From Candidatus Zipacnadia bacterium (GTDB lineage: Bacteria; Armatimonadota; Zipacnadia; Zipacnadales; Zipacnadaceae), in contig JALGTI010000340.1 of NCBI GenBank assembly GCA_029821455.1, forward strand, positions 1-5,034: a DNA stretch of 5,034 bases, in the 5' to 3' direction. The number at the start of each line of letters is the position of its first letter. Position 1 is the stretch's first letter. A program made the translations under genes and the position numbers. The notes beneath the pieces are model-generated. The model was not told the origin of the DNA and did no database searches. It saw only the letters and a program-made list of their open reading frames with translations. Below, piece by piece: positions 1 through 5,034 of the stretch.

Positions 1-16
1 GTCAATTCCCATTAGC

Positions 17-34
17 GCCCCGCGTCTTCGGGGC
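17..34 (-). terminator. GC-rich hairpin just past the amidohydrolase stop, possible terminator
   Basis: A perfect inverted repeat (GCCCCG, 6-base loop, CGGGGC) lies 4 bases downstream of the amidohydrolase stop codon (TGA on the minus strand at 41-39). Its position at the 3' end of the minus-strand unit suggests transcript termination or 3'-end protection. No T-run follows it on the minus strand, so it is not a canonical intrinsic terminator. Confidence 0.4.
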
Positions 35-38
35 ACTG

Positions 39-833
39 TCACCAGCTCCTCTTCGCTGCCATCAGTCGGTCAACGAGGCCGCGCGCCGTATCGTGGAATA
101 TCGCATCTATCTCCAGCGCGCCAAATCCCAGCCCTCTGCACGCATCTATACAGGCGGCAATAGCTTCATACAGGTAGAGTGTGTAGGTGGCCCCCACTTC
201 AGGGGGTTCGCGGTTCACATTCCAGGCATAGTCGCCGCTGGTCAGGTTGATATAGCGGTCGCCTTCCCAGCGACGCCGGCCCCGCATATACAGCACCGGC
301 AAGTCAGAGCCGAACATCAGACAACCCGGACCCAAGCGGTCAAGTGCCAGGGCATACACTGCAGGATTCAGCACCGCCGAGGTATCATACAGAATCCCCT
401 CTTCATTCTCCAGTGCGCGGAAGCCCTCGCGTGCATATCTTCCCGCGTAGGAACGACCCAGATGGGCTATGACCATTACGATATTGGGGTACTGCTGACG
501 TATCTGGCGCACCTCCGCTATGTTGCGGGGGTCGGCCAGACGCTCTACTCGGGGCAGATGTAGCATCAGCAAGCCCCCCACCTCATCCAGCACCTGCAAA
601 TGTTCGTGCGGACAGAACTCAAATACGCTTACTTCCTGCCCCCGGGAGCTCTCCACAAAGTCGTAGTAAGGCTTGAGGCCAATGATGTGAGCCTGACGTA
701 GCCATTCCGCGACCCTCTCACCCGGCCATTCTGGCCGTGTCAGAGCCAGCCCAGCCATGTCAGAGCCAGCCCAGCCAAACTGCTTCCACGCAAGCCCTGA
801 ACAAGGTAATCGTTGTTCTGCTCCAGGTTGCAT
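39..833 (-). CDS. Amidohydrolase-2 family metal-dependent hydrolase, C-terminal fragment (frameshifted gene)
   Basis: This is the C-terminal two thirds of a TIM-barrel hydrolase that resembles the amidohydrolase-2 family (COG2159-like). Only the part after the duplication, roughly from residue 27 (GLALTRPEWPG), belongs to the real protein. The first 25 or so residues of this open frame are out-of-frame readthrough of the upstream half. Visible family features are GLKPYY (Lys54, end of a barrel strand), LMLHLPR (His92), VIAHLGRS (His124) and the C-terminal barrel motif MFGSDLP (Asp177). In this family such His and Asp residues bind the metal and activate water. The metal-binding HxH is missing because it sits in the other fragment (740-1108). 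Removing one copy of the 20-bp repeat at 738-777 fuses the two halves cleanly as GSSLAGLALT-RPEWPGERV. The repaired gene would encode about 349 residues, a normal length for the family. The ATG at 833 has no role in the intact gene. As sequenced, this fragment should be inactive. The substrate is unknown. Confidence 0.85.
   Translation of the reverse strand: MQPGAEQRLPCSGLAWKQFGWAGSDMAGLALTRPEWPGERVAEWLRQAHIIGLKPYYDFVESSRGQEVSVFEFCPHEHLQVLDEVGGLLMLHLPRVERLADPRNIAEVRQIRQQYPNIVMVIAHLGRSYAGRYAREGFRALENEEGILYDTSAVLNPAVYALALDRLGPGCLMFGSDLPVLYMRGRRRWEGDRYINLTSGDYAWNVNREPPEVGATYTLYLYEAIAACIDACRGLGFGALEIDAIFHDTARGLVDRLMAAKRSW
738..777. repeat. Exact 20-bp tandem duplication that frameshifts the amidohydrolase
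   Basis: TGTCAGAGCCAGCCCAGCCA occurs twice head to tail (738-757 and 758-777) with no mismatch and no partial third copy. Twenty is not a multiple of three. The duplication therefore moves the minus-strand reading frame and splits one hydrolase gene into two open frames. Deleting either copy restores a continuous protein across the junction. Confidence 0.97.
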
Positions 834-1108
834 TCCCGCAGCGGCCAGCCAAAGGCCAAGTATGAGACCGATCGCCCGGGGAACAACTGCAAATAGCCTA
901 GTTGCGCCTGCTCGAAGGACTCAGAGGAAGCCACCTCCAGTGCCCAGTTCCCCTCGAGACGCTCAGGCGTGAATGTCGCCAGATGCTCCGATAGAGCCAA
1001 ATGCCGATGCACGTCAAAGATGGCAGGAGGCAGGTAAGGCTCTATGCGCTCAAAGTAGAAACGACGGTCAGTTTCACGCAACTCGAAAAGAGGATGCCCC
1101 GTCTCCAA
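740..1108 (-). CDS. Amidohydrolase-2 family metal-dependent hydrolase, N-terminal fragment (frameshifted gene)
   Basis: This is the N-terminal third of the same TIM-barrel hydrolase. It carries the first-strand metal motif FDVHRHL (D-V-H-R-H, the HxH of the amidohydrolase superfamily). It then runs to LAGLALT, where the second copy of a 20-bp duplication shifts the frame and ends it with the stray tail WLGWL and a TGA at 742-740. There is no ATG before the HxH. I chose the TTG at 1108 because a GAGG lies 8 bases upstream and the codon falls 10 bases after the aminotransferase stop. The frame is open further upstream to another TTG at 1162, which would overlap the aminotransferase by 44 bases and add 18 residues of unconvincing sequence. 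The tight spacing implies one transcript, and perhaps a shared pathway, with the aminotransferase. The two fragments could instead be one intact gene in the real genome if the duplication is an assembly error. Confidence 0.8.
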   Translation of the reverse strand: METGHPLFELRETDRRFYFERIEPYLPPAIFDVHRHLALSEHLATFTPERLEGNWALEVASSESFEQAQLGYLQLFPGRSVSYLAFGWPLRECNLEQNNDYLVQGLRGSSLAGLALTWLGWL

Positions 1109-1116
1109 AGAAACTG

Positions 1117-1120
1117 CCTC
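1117..1120 (-). promoter_or_regulatory. Ribosome binding site supporting the TTG start of the amidohydrolase
   Basis: GAGG on the minus strand overlaps the aminotransferase TGA and stands 8 bases before the TTG at 1108. It favours this start over the TTG at 1162 and suggests translational coupling between the two genes. Confidence 0.4.
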
Positions 1121-2534
1121 ACTTTCTCCAGGGCGTCCCTGACAGCAGCTCCCTGAAAGCAATTACCGCGAAGTCTGCGACCTCGTGGTCGAGTGGCAGG
1201 GCGAATTTCGTCAGAACCGTGCTGTGACCTGCATGGTATGCGTGAACACGCAGCCAGATTCCGCGTTGCAGGGCGGACCTGTGAAACCCGAGGGCATCCT
1301 CAACCTTGTGAAACTTCAGACCGGACATATGCCCAGACCCGCGGACTTCCGCAAGCAATTCCGGGAATTCAGCAGGCAGCTCCGCCATCTGCTGATGGTA
1401 GTATGAACCCACTTGGCTGATCTGTTCCGTATGCTGCTCGACCAGGGCGATGCAGCCCAGGCCAAGACAAGCGGCCAGAGCCGCGTTTCCATTGGTGCTG
1501 ATAGCGTCGTACTGTGCCAGGTGGTCCAAGCGCCCTTTGTAAACAAGCGCCGCTAGGGGATGAAAGCCCGCCGTCATCCCCTTGCCCAGCATGACGAGGT
1601 CCGGCTCGATTCCGTAGCGGTGGAACATCATTACTCCTGGGAACCAGAACCCGGTCTGGATTTCGTCAATTCCCATCAAGGCGCCGCTGCTGTCGCAGAG
1701 GCGCTGCGCCAGCTGCAGATACCACGGCTCTATTACTATCGCCTCGCGGTTCATCATAATCGGCTCGGCCCAGAAGCCTGCTAAACGCTCACCATACTCG
1801 TCGAATACCCGCTGGAGTTCCTCGCCATCATTCGGCTGAACCATCAGCACCTCGAGGTTGGCGAAATACTCCGCCCACATCCCACGCAAGCGCTGCGCAA
1901 GCATATCTGTACCGTGATAATTGCCATCCAAGGTGACGATAACCGGCGGCCCGGTTTCAGCCTTCACTTTCTGATGATGTAGCAACATTATCTTCATTGC
2001 CGCCCCACAAGCCACCGTCCCGGTGGCCACCCCCAGCAGCACTGTATTCAGCTTGCTCTCGTCTGCCTGAAGCTGACTCAAGTCAGCGCCCGGATTGGCC
2101 AGTTCGATCAGCTTTTCTGCCAGACGTTTTACGGGAGCGGCAGGGATGTTACTATGATTGTCCCAGATCACGCCCCGGTGAATGCAGTCGAATAGCAGTG
2201 CAGTTAAGTCAGGGTGATTATAGCCCCACGTCATCTGGTAGTGCCCGGCGGTGCAGTCAAGAAACAGACGCCGCTGTTCGGTGATATAGAAGAGACCCTG
2301 GCCCGCCATTAGGTCATCCGGTTCGTCTGTGACCTCCCGATAAAAAGACTTCTGGAACCACCGCTTGTCCGGGAAATGGGCATGAGGTGCGGCCTCAATC
2401 GTCATCCCCACTTGTGCCAACAAGTCAGGCGGTGAAGTACTGCTCAGAAACTCCCGGGCCGTGGCCATCGCTCGACCCATCCCGCCCGAGGAATCTTGCA
2501 TCAGCGAATCAAATGCCACTACACTGGTATCCAT
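1119..2534 (-). CDS. Class III PLP-dependent aminotransferase
   Basis: This cytoplasmic enzyme of fold type I would move an amino group between an amine or amino acid and a 2-oxo acid using pyridoxal phosphate. With the start at 2534 the protein has 471 residues, slightly longer than the usual 420-460 of class III enzymes. Family features in order are: TGT (171-173) in the cofactor phosphate loop; DGNYHG (203-208), with the Tyr-His that stacks on the cofactor ring; GIDEIQTGFW (288-297), where Asp290 would hold the pyridine nitrogen; LGKGMTAGFHP (316-326), with Lys318 as the Schiff-base lysine; and STNGN (346-350), the Thr/Gly region that contacts phosphate from the partner subunit. All core residues appear intact. 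The open frame extends 32 codons further, to 2630, but the ATG at 2534 has a strong GGGAGG five bases upstream and the extra residues look non-coding. The gene is first in a minus-strand pair with the amidohydrolase and is divergent from the LacI-type regulator. The substrate is not predictable; omega-amino acid or sugar-derived substrates are possible. Confidence 0.93.
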   Translation of the reverse strand: MDTSVVAFDSLMQDSSGGMGRAMATAREFLSSTSPPDLLAQVGMTIEAAPHAHFPDKRWFQKSFYREVTDEPDDLMAGQGLFYITEQRRLFLDCTAGHYQMTWGYNHPDLTALLFDCIHRGVIWDNHSNIPAAPVKRLAEKLIELANPGADLSQLQADESKLNTVLLGVATGTVACGAAMKIMLLHHQKVKAETGPPVIVTLDGNYHGTDMLAQRLRGMWAEYFANLEVLMVQPNDGEELQRVFDEYGERLAGFWAEPIMMNREAIVIEPWYLQLAQRLCDSSGALMGIDEIQTGFWFPGVMMFHRYGIEPDLVMLGKGMTAGFHPLAALVYKGRLDHLAQYDAISTNGNAALAACLGLGCIALVEQHTEQISQVGSYYHQQMAELPAEFPELLAEVRGSGHMSGLKFHKVEDALGFHRSALQRGIWLRVHAYHAGHSTVLTKFALPLDHEVADFAVIAFRELLSGTPWRK

Positions 2535-2539
2535 CAGTT

Positions 2540-2545
2540 CCTCCC
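2540..2545 (-). promoter_or_regulatory. Strong Shine-Dalgarno that fixes the aminotransferase start
   Basis: GGGAGG on the minus strand lies 5 bases before the ATG at 2534. It decides between this start and the in-frame extension to 2630. Confidence 0.75.
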
Positions 2546-2710
2546 AGGTGGTCTTGATTTCCCTAGTCAACAAATGCAGCCTTGATAGTGACAAGGAGGA
2601 CAAGCCGCGCAGAGCACCTCCAGCCCCCACACTTCACTGCCAAAGCCTGATACAATAGACGGACCCTCTCATCTGAGCATCCTCGCGTCTTCCCCTAATT
2701 CTTCTTGGTA

Positions 2711-2728
2711 TTGAGCCTACCTGCTCAA
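2711..2728. promoter_or_regulatory. 18-bp inverted repeat, possible operator
   Basis: TTGAGC, 6 bases, GCTCAA forms a perfect dyad in the middle of the divergent region. It is followed by A residues on the plus strand, not T residues, and so is not terminator-like for either strand. It could bind a dimeric regulator acting on the aminotransferase promoter. It lacks the central CG of LacI-type sites, so the binding protein would be a different one. Confidence 0.3.
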
Positions 2729-2789
2729 AAAAGCTGGAAGACTATCCTGACAAGAATGATACGAAGTCCACTGTAGTGTCAATATGAAC

Positions 2790-2810
2790 CGCTTGCGACA
2801 AGCGCTTGCG
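2790..2810. promoter_or_regulatory. Likely LacI-family operator upstream of the regulator gene
   Basis: The palindrome CAAGCGCTTG (2799-2808) has the central CG and A/T-flanked half-sites typical of LacI-family operators. It overlaps a second dyad, CGCTTG-CGA-CAAGCG (2790-2804), and CGCTTGCG occurs as a direct repeat at 2790 and 2803. The cluster ends 21 bases before the GTG start at 2832, where binding would block transcription or early elongation. This suggests autorepression. Control of the divergent aminotransferase, 256 bases away, is less certain. Confidence 0.55.
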
Positions 2811-2831
2811 TTCCATTTTGCTGTCTGACGC

Positions 2832-3872
2832 GTGGCGATAGGAATTACCTTGTGCGATATGGCAAAGGTGGCGGGTGTGGCTGAGTCCATTGCCTCCCGC
2901 GTTCCCAATAACAAAGCCGATATGCGGGTGGCCGAGCGAACCCGCCGCCGCATCCTTGAAGTCGCCCGCAAACTAGGCTACATACCGAACCGTTCCGCCC
3001 GCACCCTCAGCGTCGGCAAAGCTCCCCTCGTCACCCTGGTTGTTCGCCAGTCTGACCACTACATTATTAGCCTTAAGGCCTGGAAGCTGCGCGAGGCGCT
3101 GGCTGGCCTCGACCGCGATGTCTTTGTCAGTGACTTTTGCAGCCTGACCACCCCGGAAGCGACATTGAACATGCTGTTGATGGGTGCGCCGGAGGCGGTA
3201 GTGCTTTTGCACCAGCCCTGGGAGGTCGGCAGGCTCGCGGAACTGTGTGAGGACCTCGGCGCCGAAGGCGTTCACCCCCTTATTGCTGATTACCTAGAAC
3301 CCTTGCGTGCCGATGTGAGTGCCGCCGCGGTTGGTGTTGACCGCATTACCGGGGTCAAGCAGGCAGTCTCTCACCTGACTGAATTGGGGCATTGTCGCAT
3401 CGCGTTGTTCACCAATTCCAGCGCCTATGACCGGCTGGCCGGTTACGAGCAGGCTTTAGCCGAGCATGGGATAAGGGAGCGCTTCATTGAGGTGTTAGAT
3501 GCCTATTCACCCGTGCAGGCCGATGCGGAAGCCGGAGCACAAAGGTTCTTACAGAACAATCCGGAAGTTACCGCCCTTTTCTGCGGGGAGGACATTCTAG
3601 CGCTCTCGGCTATGCGAGTGCTCACCCAAATGGGGCCGAGGGTGCCGGAGGATGTGGCGATTGTGGGCTTCAACGATAACCCGTGGGCGGGGCGCCTGCC
3701 GGTGCCATTGACGACGGTTGCCCAGCCGGTAGACGAGTTGTGTCAGACAGCCAAGCAACTCTTGCACCAGAGGCTGGAGGGCTGGGAGGCACCCTGGCAG
3801 CGCGTTACCCTCACACCGAGGCTGACTGTCCGTGAATCCAGCGGCAGGGAGCACCGCAACTGCGAGCCGTAG
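2832..3872 (+). CDS. LacI-family transcriptional regulator
   Basis: This 346-residue cytoplasmic DNA-binding regulator should sense a small ligand, usually a sugar, through a periplasmic-binding-protein-like domain. The helix-turn-helix is at about 5-26 (ITLCDMAKVAGV, then ESIASRVPN), followed by ERTRRRILEVARKLGYIPN and the hinge region (about 50-60). The effector domain runs from about 65 to 336. It includes GVDRITGVKQAVSHLTELGH (168-187), FCGEDILALSAMRVL (250-264), VPEDVAIVGFNDNPWAG (271-287) and a typical ending, LTVRESSG. The GTG start at 2832 is the first possible start after an in-frame TGA at 2826. It is required because helix 1 begins within a few residues, yet no clear Shine-Dalgarno precedes it. 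The recognition helix is unusual: where LacI has SYQTVSRVVN this protein has AESIASRVPN, with a proline near the helix end. DNA binding may be altered or weakened. The gene is divergent from the aminotransferase and 42 bases upstream of the prepilin gene on the same strand. Confidence 0.93.
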   Translation: MAIGITLCDMAKVAGVAESIASRVPNNKADMRVAERTRRRILEVARKLGYIPNRSARTLSVGKAPLVTLVVRQSDHYIISLKAWKLREALAGLDRDVFVSDFCSLTTPEATLNMLLMGAPEAVVLLHQPWEVGRLAELCEDLGAEGVHPLIADYLEPLRADVSAAAVGVDRITGVKQAVSHLTELGHCRIALFTNSSAYDRLAGYEQALAEHGIRERFIEVLDAYSPVQADAEAGAQRFLQNNPEVTALFCGEDILALSAMRVLTQMGPRVPEDVAIVGFNDNPWAGRLPVPLTTVAQPVDELCQTAKQLLHQRLEGWEAPWQRVTLTPRLTVRESSGREHRNCEP

Positions 3873-3914
3873 GAAGTAACCTTACAAAAGCCATAGAGGA
3901 AGGAGGAAACCCAG

Positions 3915-4142
3915 ATGCGAAAGGGCTTTACGCTAATAGAACTGTTTGTGCTGATCGCGATCATCGGGATCCTGGCAGCGATCCTGTTCCCGGTGTTTGC
4001 AAGAGCTCGGGAAAAGGCCCGACAAGCAAGCTGTCTGTCCAATATCAAGCAGCTCGCCCTAGGGATGCTGATGTACGTCGATAGGGATGCTGATGTACGT
4101 CGAGGACTACGACGAGCGGGCGGCTCGTTATTGGGCACATAG
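3915..4142 (+). CDS. Type IV prepilin-like (pseudopilin) protein, frameshifted by a 22-bp duplication
   Basis: This short membrane-anchored protein carries a textbook class III signal. MRKG is followed by FTLIEL, where prepilin peptidase would cleave after Gly4 and methylate Phe5, with Glu9 at the conserved +5 position. The hydrophobic helix FVLIAIIGILAAILFPVF comes next, then ARAREKARQASCLSNIKQLALGMLMYV. This resembles the pseudopilins abundant in Armatimonadota and the DUF1559-type proteins of Planctomycetes. AGGAGG stands 8 bases before the ATG. As sequenced, the frame is lost after MYV at the tandem duplication and ends at 4142 with an unrelated arginine-rich tail (75 residues). With one repeat copy removed it reads MYVEDYDERAARYW and continues to a TAG at 4216-4218, giving 93 residues. 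That is still well short of the 200 or more residues common in the family. The missing C-terminal head would normally mediate assembly or substrate contacts. The gene sits between the regulator and a secreted beta-helix protein, so a role in secretion or surface display is plausible but unproven. Confidence 0.85.
   Translation: MRKGFTLIELFVLIAIIGILAAILFPVFARAREKARQASCLSNIKQLALGMLMYVDRDADVRRGLRRAGGSLLGT
4060..4103. repeat. Exact 22-bp tandem duplication that frameshifts the prepilin gene
   Basis: A 22-base unit beginning TAGGGATGCTG and ending TACGTCGA occurs twice head to tail (4060-4081 and 4082-4103), without mismatch and without a partial third copy. Twenty-two is not a multiple of three, so it shifts the prepilin frame. 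With one copy the protein reads ALGMLMYVEDYDER, which matches the usual continuation after this pilin motif. Confidence 0.97.
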
Positions 4143-4302
4143 CGCTCCCGCCGCTGTGTGGCACATGGTTGGCCCCGCACGGAAGGACCGGCCGCTCATC
4201 TGTCGAACGGTACAGTAGGTAAAAAGCAGAACGGGGAATCCCGATTGAATACACAAGTACTGAGCGGGTGGCAGCGCGGAATGGCAGGAAGGAGAGACAT
4301 TG

Positions 4303-5034
4303 ATGTGCCGTATGACCAGAACAACGGCAGCTTTGGGTTGCCTGGGCTTGCTAGTGGCATGTCGGACTGCTCCCGGGGCCGAGATCGGCAGATCCTTCTA
4401 TGTTGACGCTCGGCACGGCCAGGAGGAGGCCACTGGCGCTCGTGAAGACCCGGTCAATTCCCTGACATCGCTCGTGGGACGGCTGAAACCGGGCGACACT
4501 GTCTTCCTTGCCAGGGGGAGGTACGCAGAGCCCGTGCGTCTCACGGACAGTGGGACGGCAGACAAGCCTATCGTCATCTGGAACGTGGAGGGCCAAGAGC
4601 CTGTAATATCGCGTACTACTTGGGCGATTGAGGGGGCCTCGCACGTGGTGCTGCGAGGGCTAACCTTCAGGGAATGCTCGCCGGGCGTAGTCATCGGGCC
4701 TCAAGCCAGTGACAACCTCGTCGAGAACTGCCGGTTCGAGAACTGCCCTCCCAAGGGGCACGGCAGCTATCAACGGGCGATCCTGGGGCAGGCCCCGAAC
4801 AGCCACCGGAACCGCATTGAGAACAACGTCCTGGTTCGGCCCTATGAACCGATGAACGCTGAAGGGCCGGAGGGGATCAATGTCGTTGAAGGCAACCAGC
4901 ACTGGGTATTTCGGGGCAATCGCATCAGTGGTTATATGTATGGGCTGGACATCGGGTACCAACTGGGCAACGGGCTGCCGGGGTACATCCTGGTGGAGGA
5001 CAACGAGTTCTTCGATTGCCACGAGGGCCTTCAT
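4303..5034 (+). CDS. Secreted right-handed beta-helix protein, probable lipoprotein (3' end outside window)
   Basis: This open frame of 244 codons runs off the window edge without a stop. AGGAG lies 8 bases before the ATG at 4303; a second in-frame ATG at 4312 is less well placed. The N-terminus is a signal peptide: MCRMTR, the hydrophobic stretch TAALGCLGLL, then the lipobox LVAC, with Cys20 as the possible lipidated residue. Cleavage by signal peptidase I after APGA (residue 26) is an alternative. FYVDARHG (32-39), then LKPGDTVFLARGRYAEPVRL (61-80) and SGTADKPIVI (83-92) form the usual entry to a parallel beta-helix (DUF1565/Beta_helix type). Rung-like repeats follow: HVVLRGLTFREC, NLVENCRFENC, NRIENNVLV, HWVFRGNRISG, YILVEDNEFFDC. 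Proteins of this fold often bind or cleave polysaccharides outside the cell. I cannot see catalytic residues that name a lyase or hydrolase family. The gene is 84 bases beyond the repaired prepilin stop on the same strand and may be co-transcribed with it. Confidence 0.88.
   Translation, partial: MCRMTRTTAALGCLGLLVACRTAPGAEIGRSFYVDARHGQEEATGAREDPVNSLTSLVGRLKPGDTVFLARGRYAEPVRLTDSGTADKPIVIWNVEGQEPVISRTTWAIEGASHVVLRGLTFRECSPGVVIGPQASDNLVENCRFENCPPKGHGSYQRAILGQAPNSHRNRIENNVLVRPYEPMNAEGPEGINVVEGNQHWVFRGNRISGYMYGLDIGYQLGNGLPGYILVEDNEFFDCHEGLH

Larger units (their letters stand above)
2535..2831. other. Divergent intergenic region between aminotransferase and LacI-type regulator
   Basis: These 297 bases separate two divergently transcribed genes and must contain promoters for both. 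I see no convincing gene. Two inverted repeats stand out (2711-2728 and 2790-2808), plus a weaker one (CCTTG, 7 bases, CAAGG at 2580-2596). A CTGACA at 2747 resembles a plus-strand -35 box, but I could not pair it with a good -10, so I do not call a promoter. Confidence 0.6.

Noticed and set aside
93..563. Plus-strand open frame of 156 codons opposite the amidohydrolase
   Set aside because: It is antisense to a recognisable hydrolase fragment, and its translation shows no family features.
2535..2630. N-terminal extension of the aminotransferase by 32 codons
   Set aside because: The ATG at 2534 has a strong, well-spaced GGGAGG. The extra residues are not like class III N-termini and would run into the regulatory region.
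4232..4243. CGGG-GAAT-CCCG hairpin after the prepilin gene
   Set aside because: The four-base stem without a T-run is too weak to call a terminator.
4158..4406. Plus-strand open frame of 82 codons across the prepilin and beta-helix junction
   Set aside because: It overlaps the repaired prepilin end and the beta-helix signal peptide in another frame, and has no family features.
1..4462. GTCAATTCCC occurs three times (1-10, near 1664 and near 4452)
   Set aside because: A 10-base match shared by a few sites in 5 kb is close to chance. Two of the copies lie inside different coding genes, with no common flanking structure.
4717..4747. Repeated CGAGAACTGCC, 15 bases apart
   Set aside because: It is in frame and encodes ENCRFENC within a beta-helix rung, so it reflects protein structure and is not a duplication like the other two.
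4660..5034. Minus-strand open frame of 124 codons opposite the beta-helix gene
   Set aside because: The plus strand encodes a clear signal peptide and beta-helix rungs with a ribosome binding site. The opposite frame is a shadow.

Overview
The window looks like chromosomal DNA from a moderately GC-rich bacterium, probably Armatimonadota or a close relative. The main clue is the prepilin-like protein at 3915. Its N-terminus (GFTLIEL, then LFPVFARAREKARQASCLSN) is a signature I associate with the large pseudopilin families of that phylum. A secreted beta-helix protein and a LacI-family regulator next to it fit that picture. The assignment is an inference from sequence memory, not a database result.

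Layout: the left half (about 39-2534) is a minus-strand two-gene unit. A class III PLP-dependent aminotransferase (start 2534, stop 1119) is followed after about 10 bases by an amidohydrolase-2 type TIM-barrel hydrolase. The hydrolase is split into two frames by an exact 20-bp tandem duplication at 738-777. A GC-rich hairpin lies 4 bases beyond its stop codon. A 297-base divergent region (2535-2831) holds two inverted repeats, one with the CAAGCGCTTG core typical of LacI-family operators. The right half reads on the plus strand: a LacI-type regulator (2832-3872), a type IV prepilin-like gene (3915) broken by an exact 22-bp tandem duplication at 4060-4103, and a lipoprotein-like right-handed beta-helix protein (4303 to the window edge, incomplete).

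How they may work together: the divergent LacI regulator probably controls itself, and perhaps the aminotransferase/hydrolase pair and the prepilin/beta-helix genes, in response to a small carbon-source ligand. The substrate cannot be read from the sequence. The most unusual feature is that two separate genes are each knocked out of frame by a clean tandem duplication of nearly the same length. In both cases deleting one copy restores a convincing protein. This may reflect assembly or gap-closure errors, a shared mutational process, or reversible on/off switching. I see no evidence for CRISPR, RNA genes, insertion sequences or a defence system.
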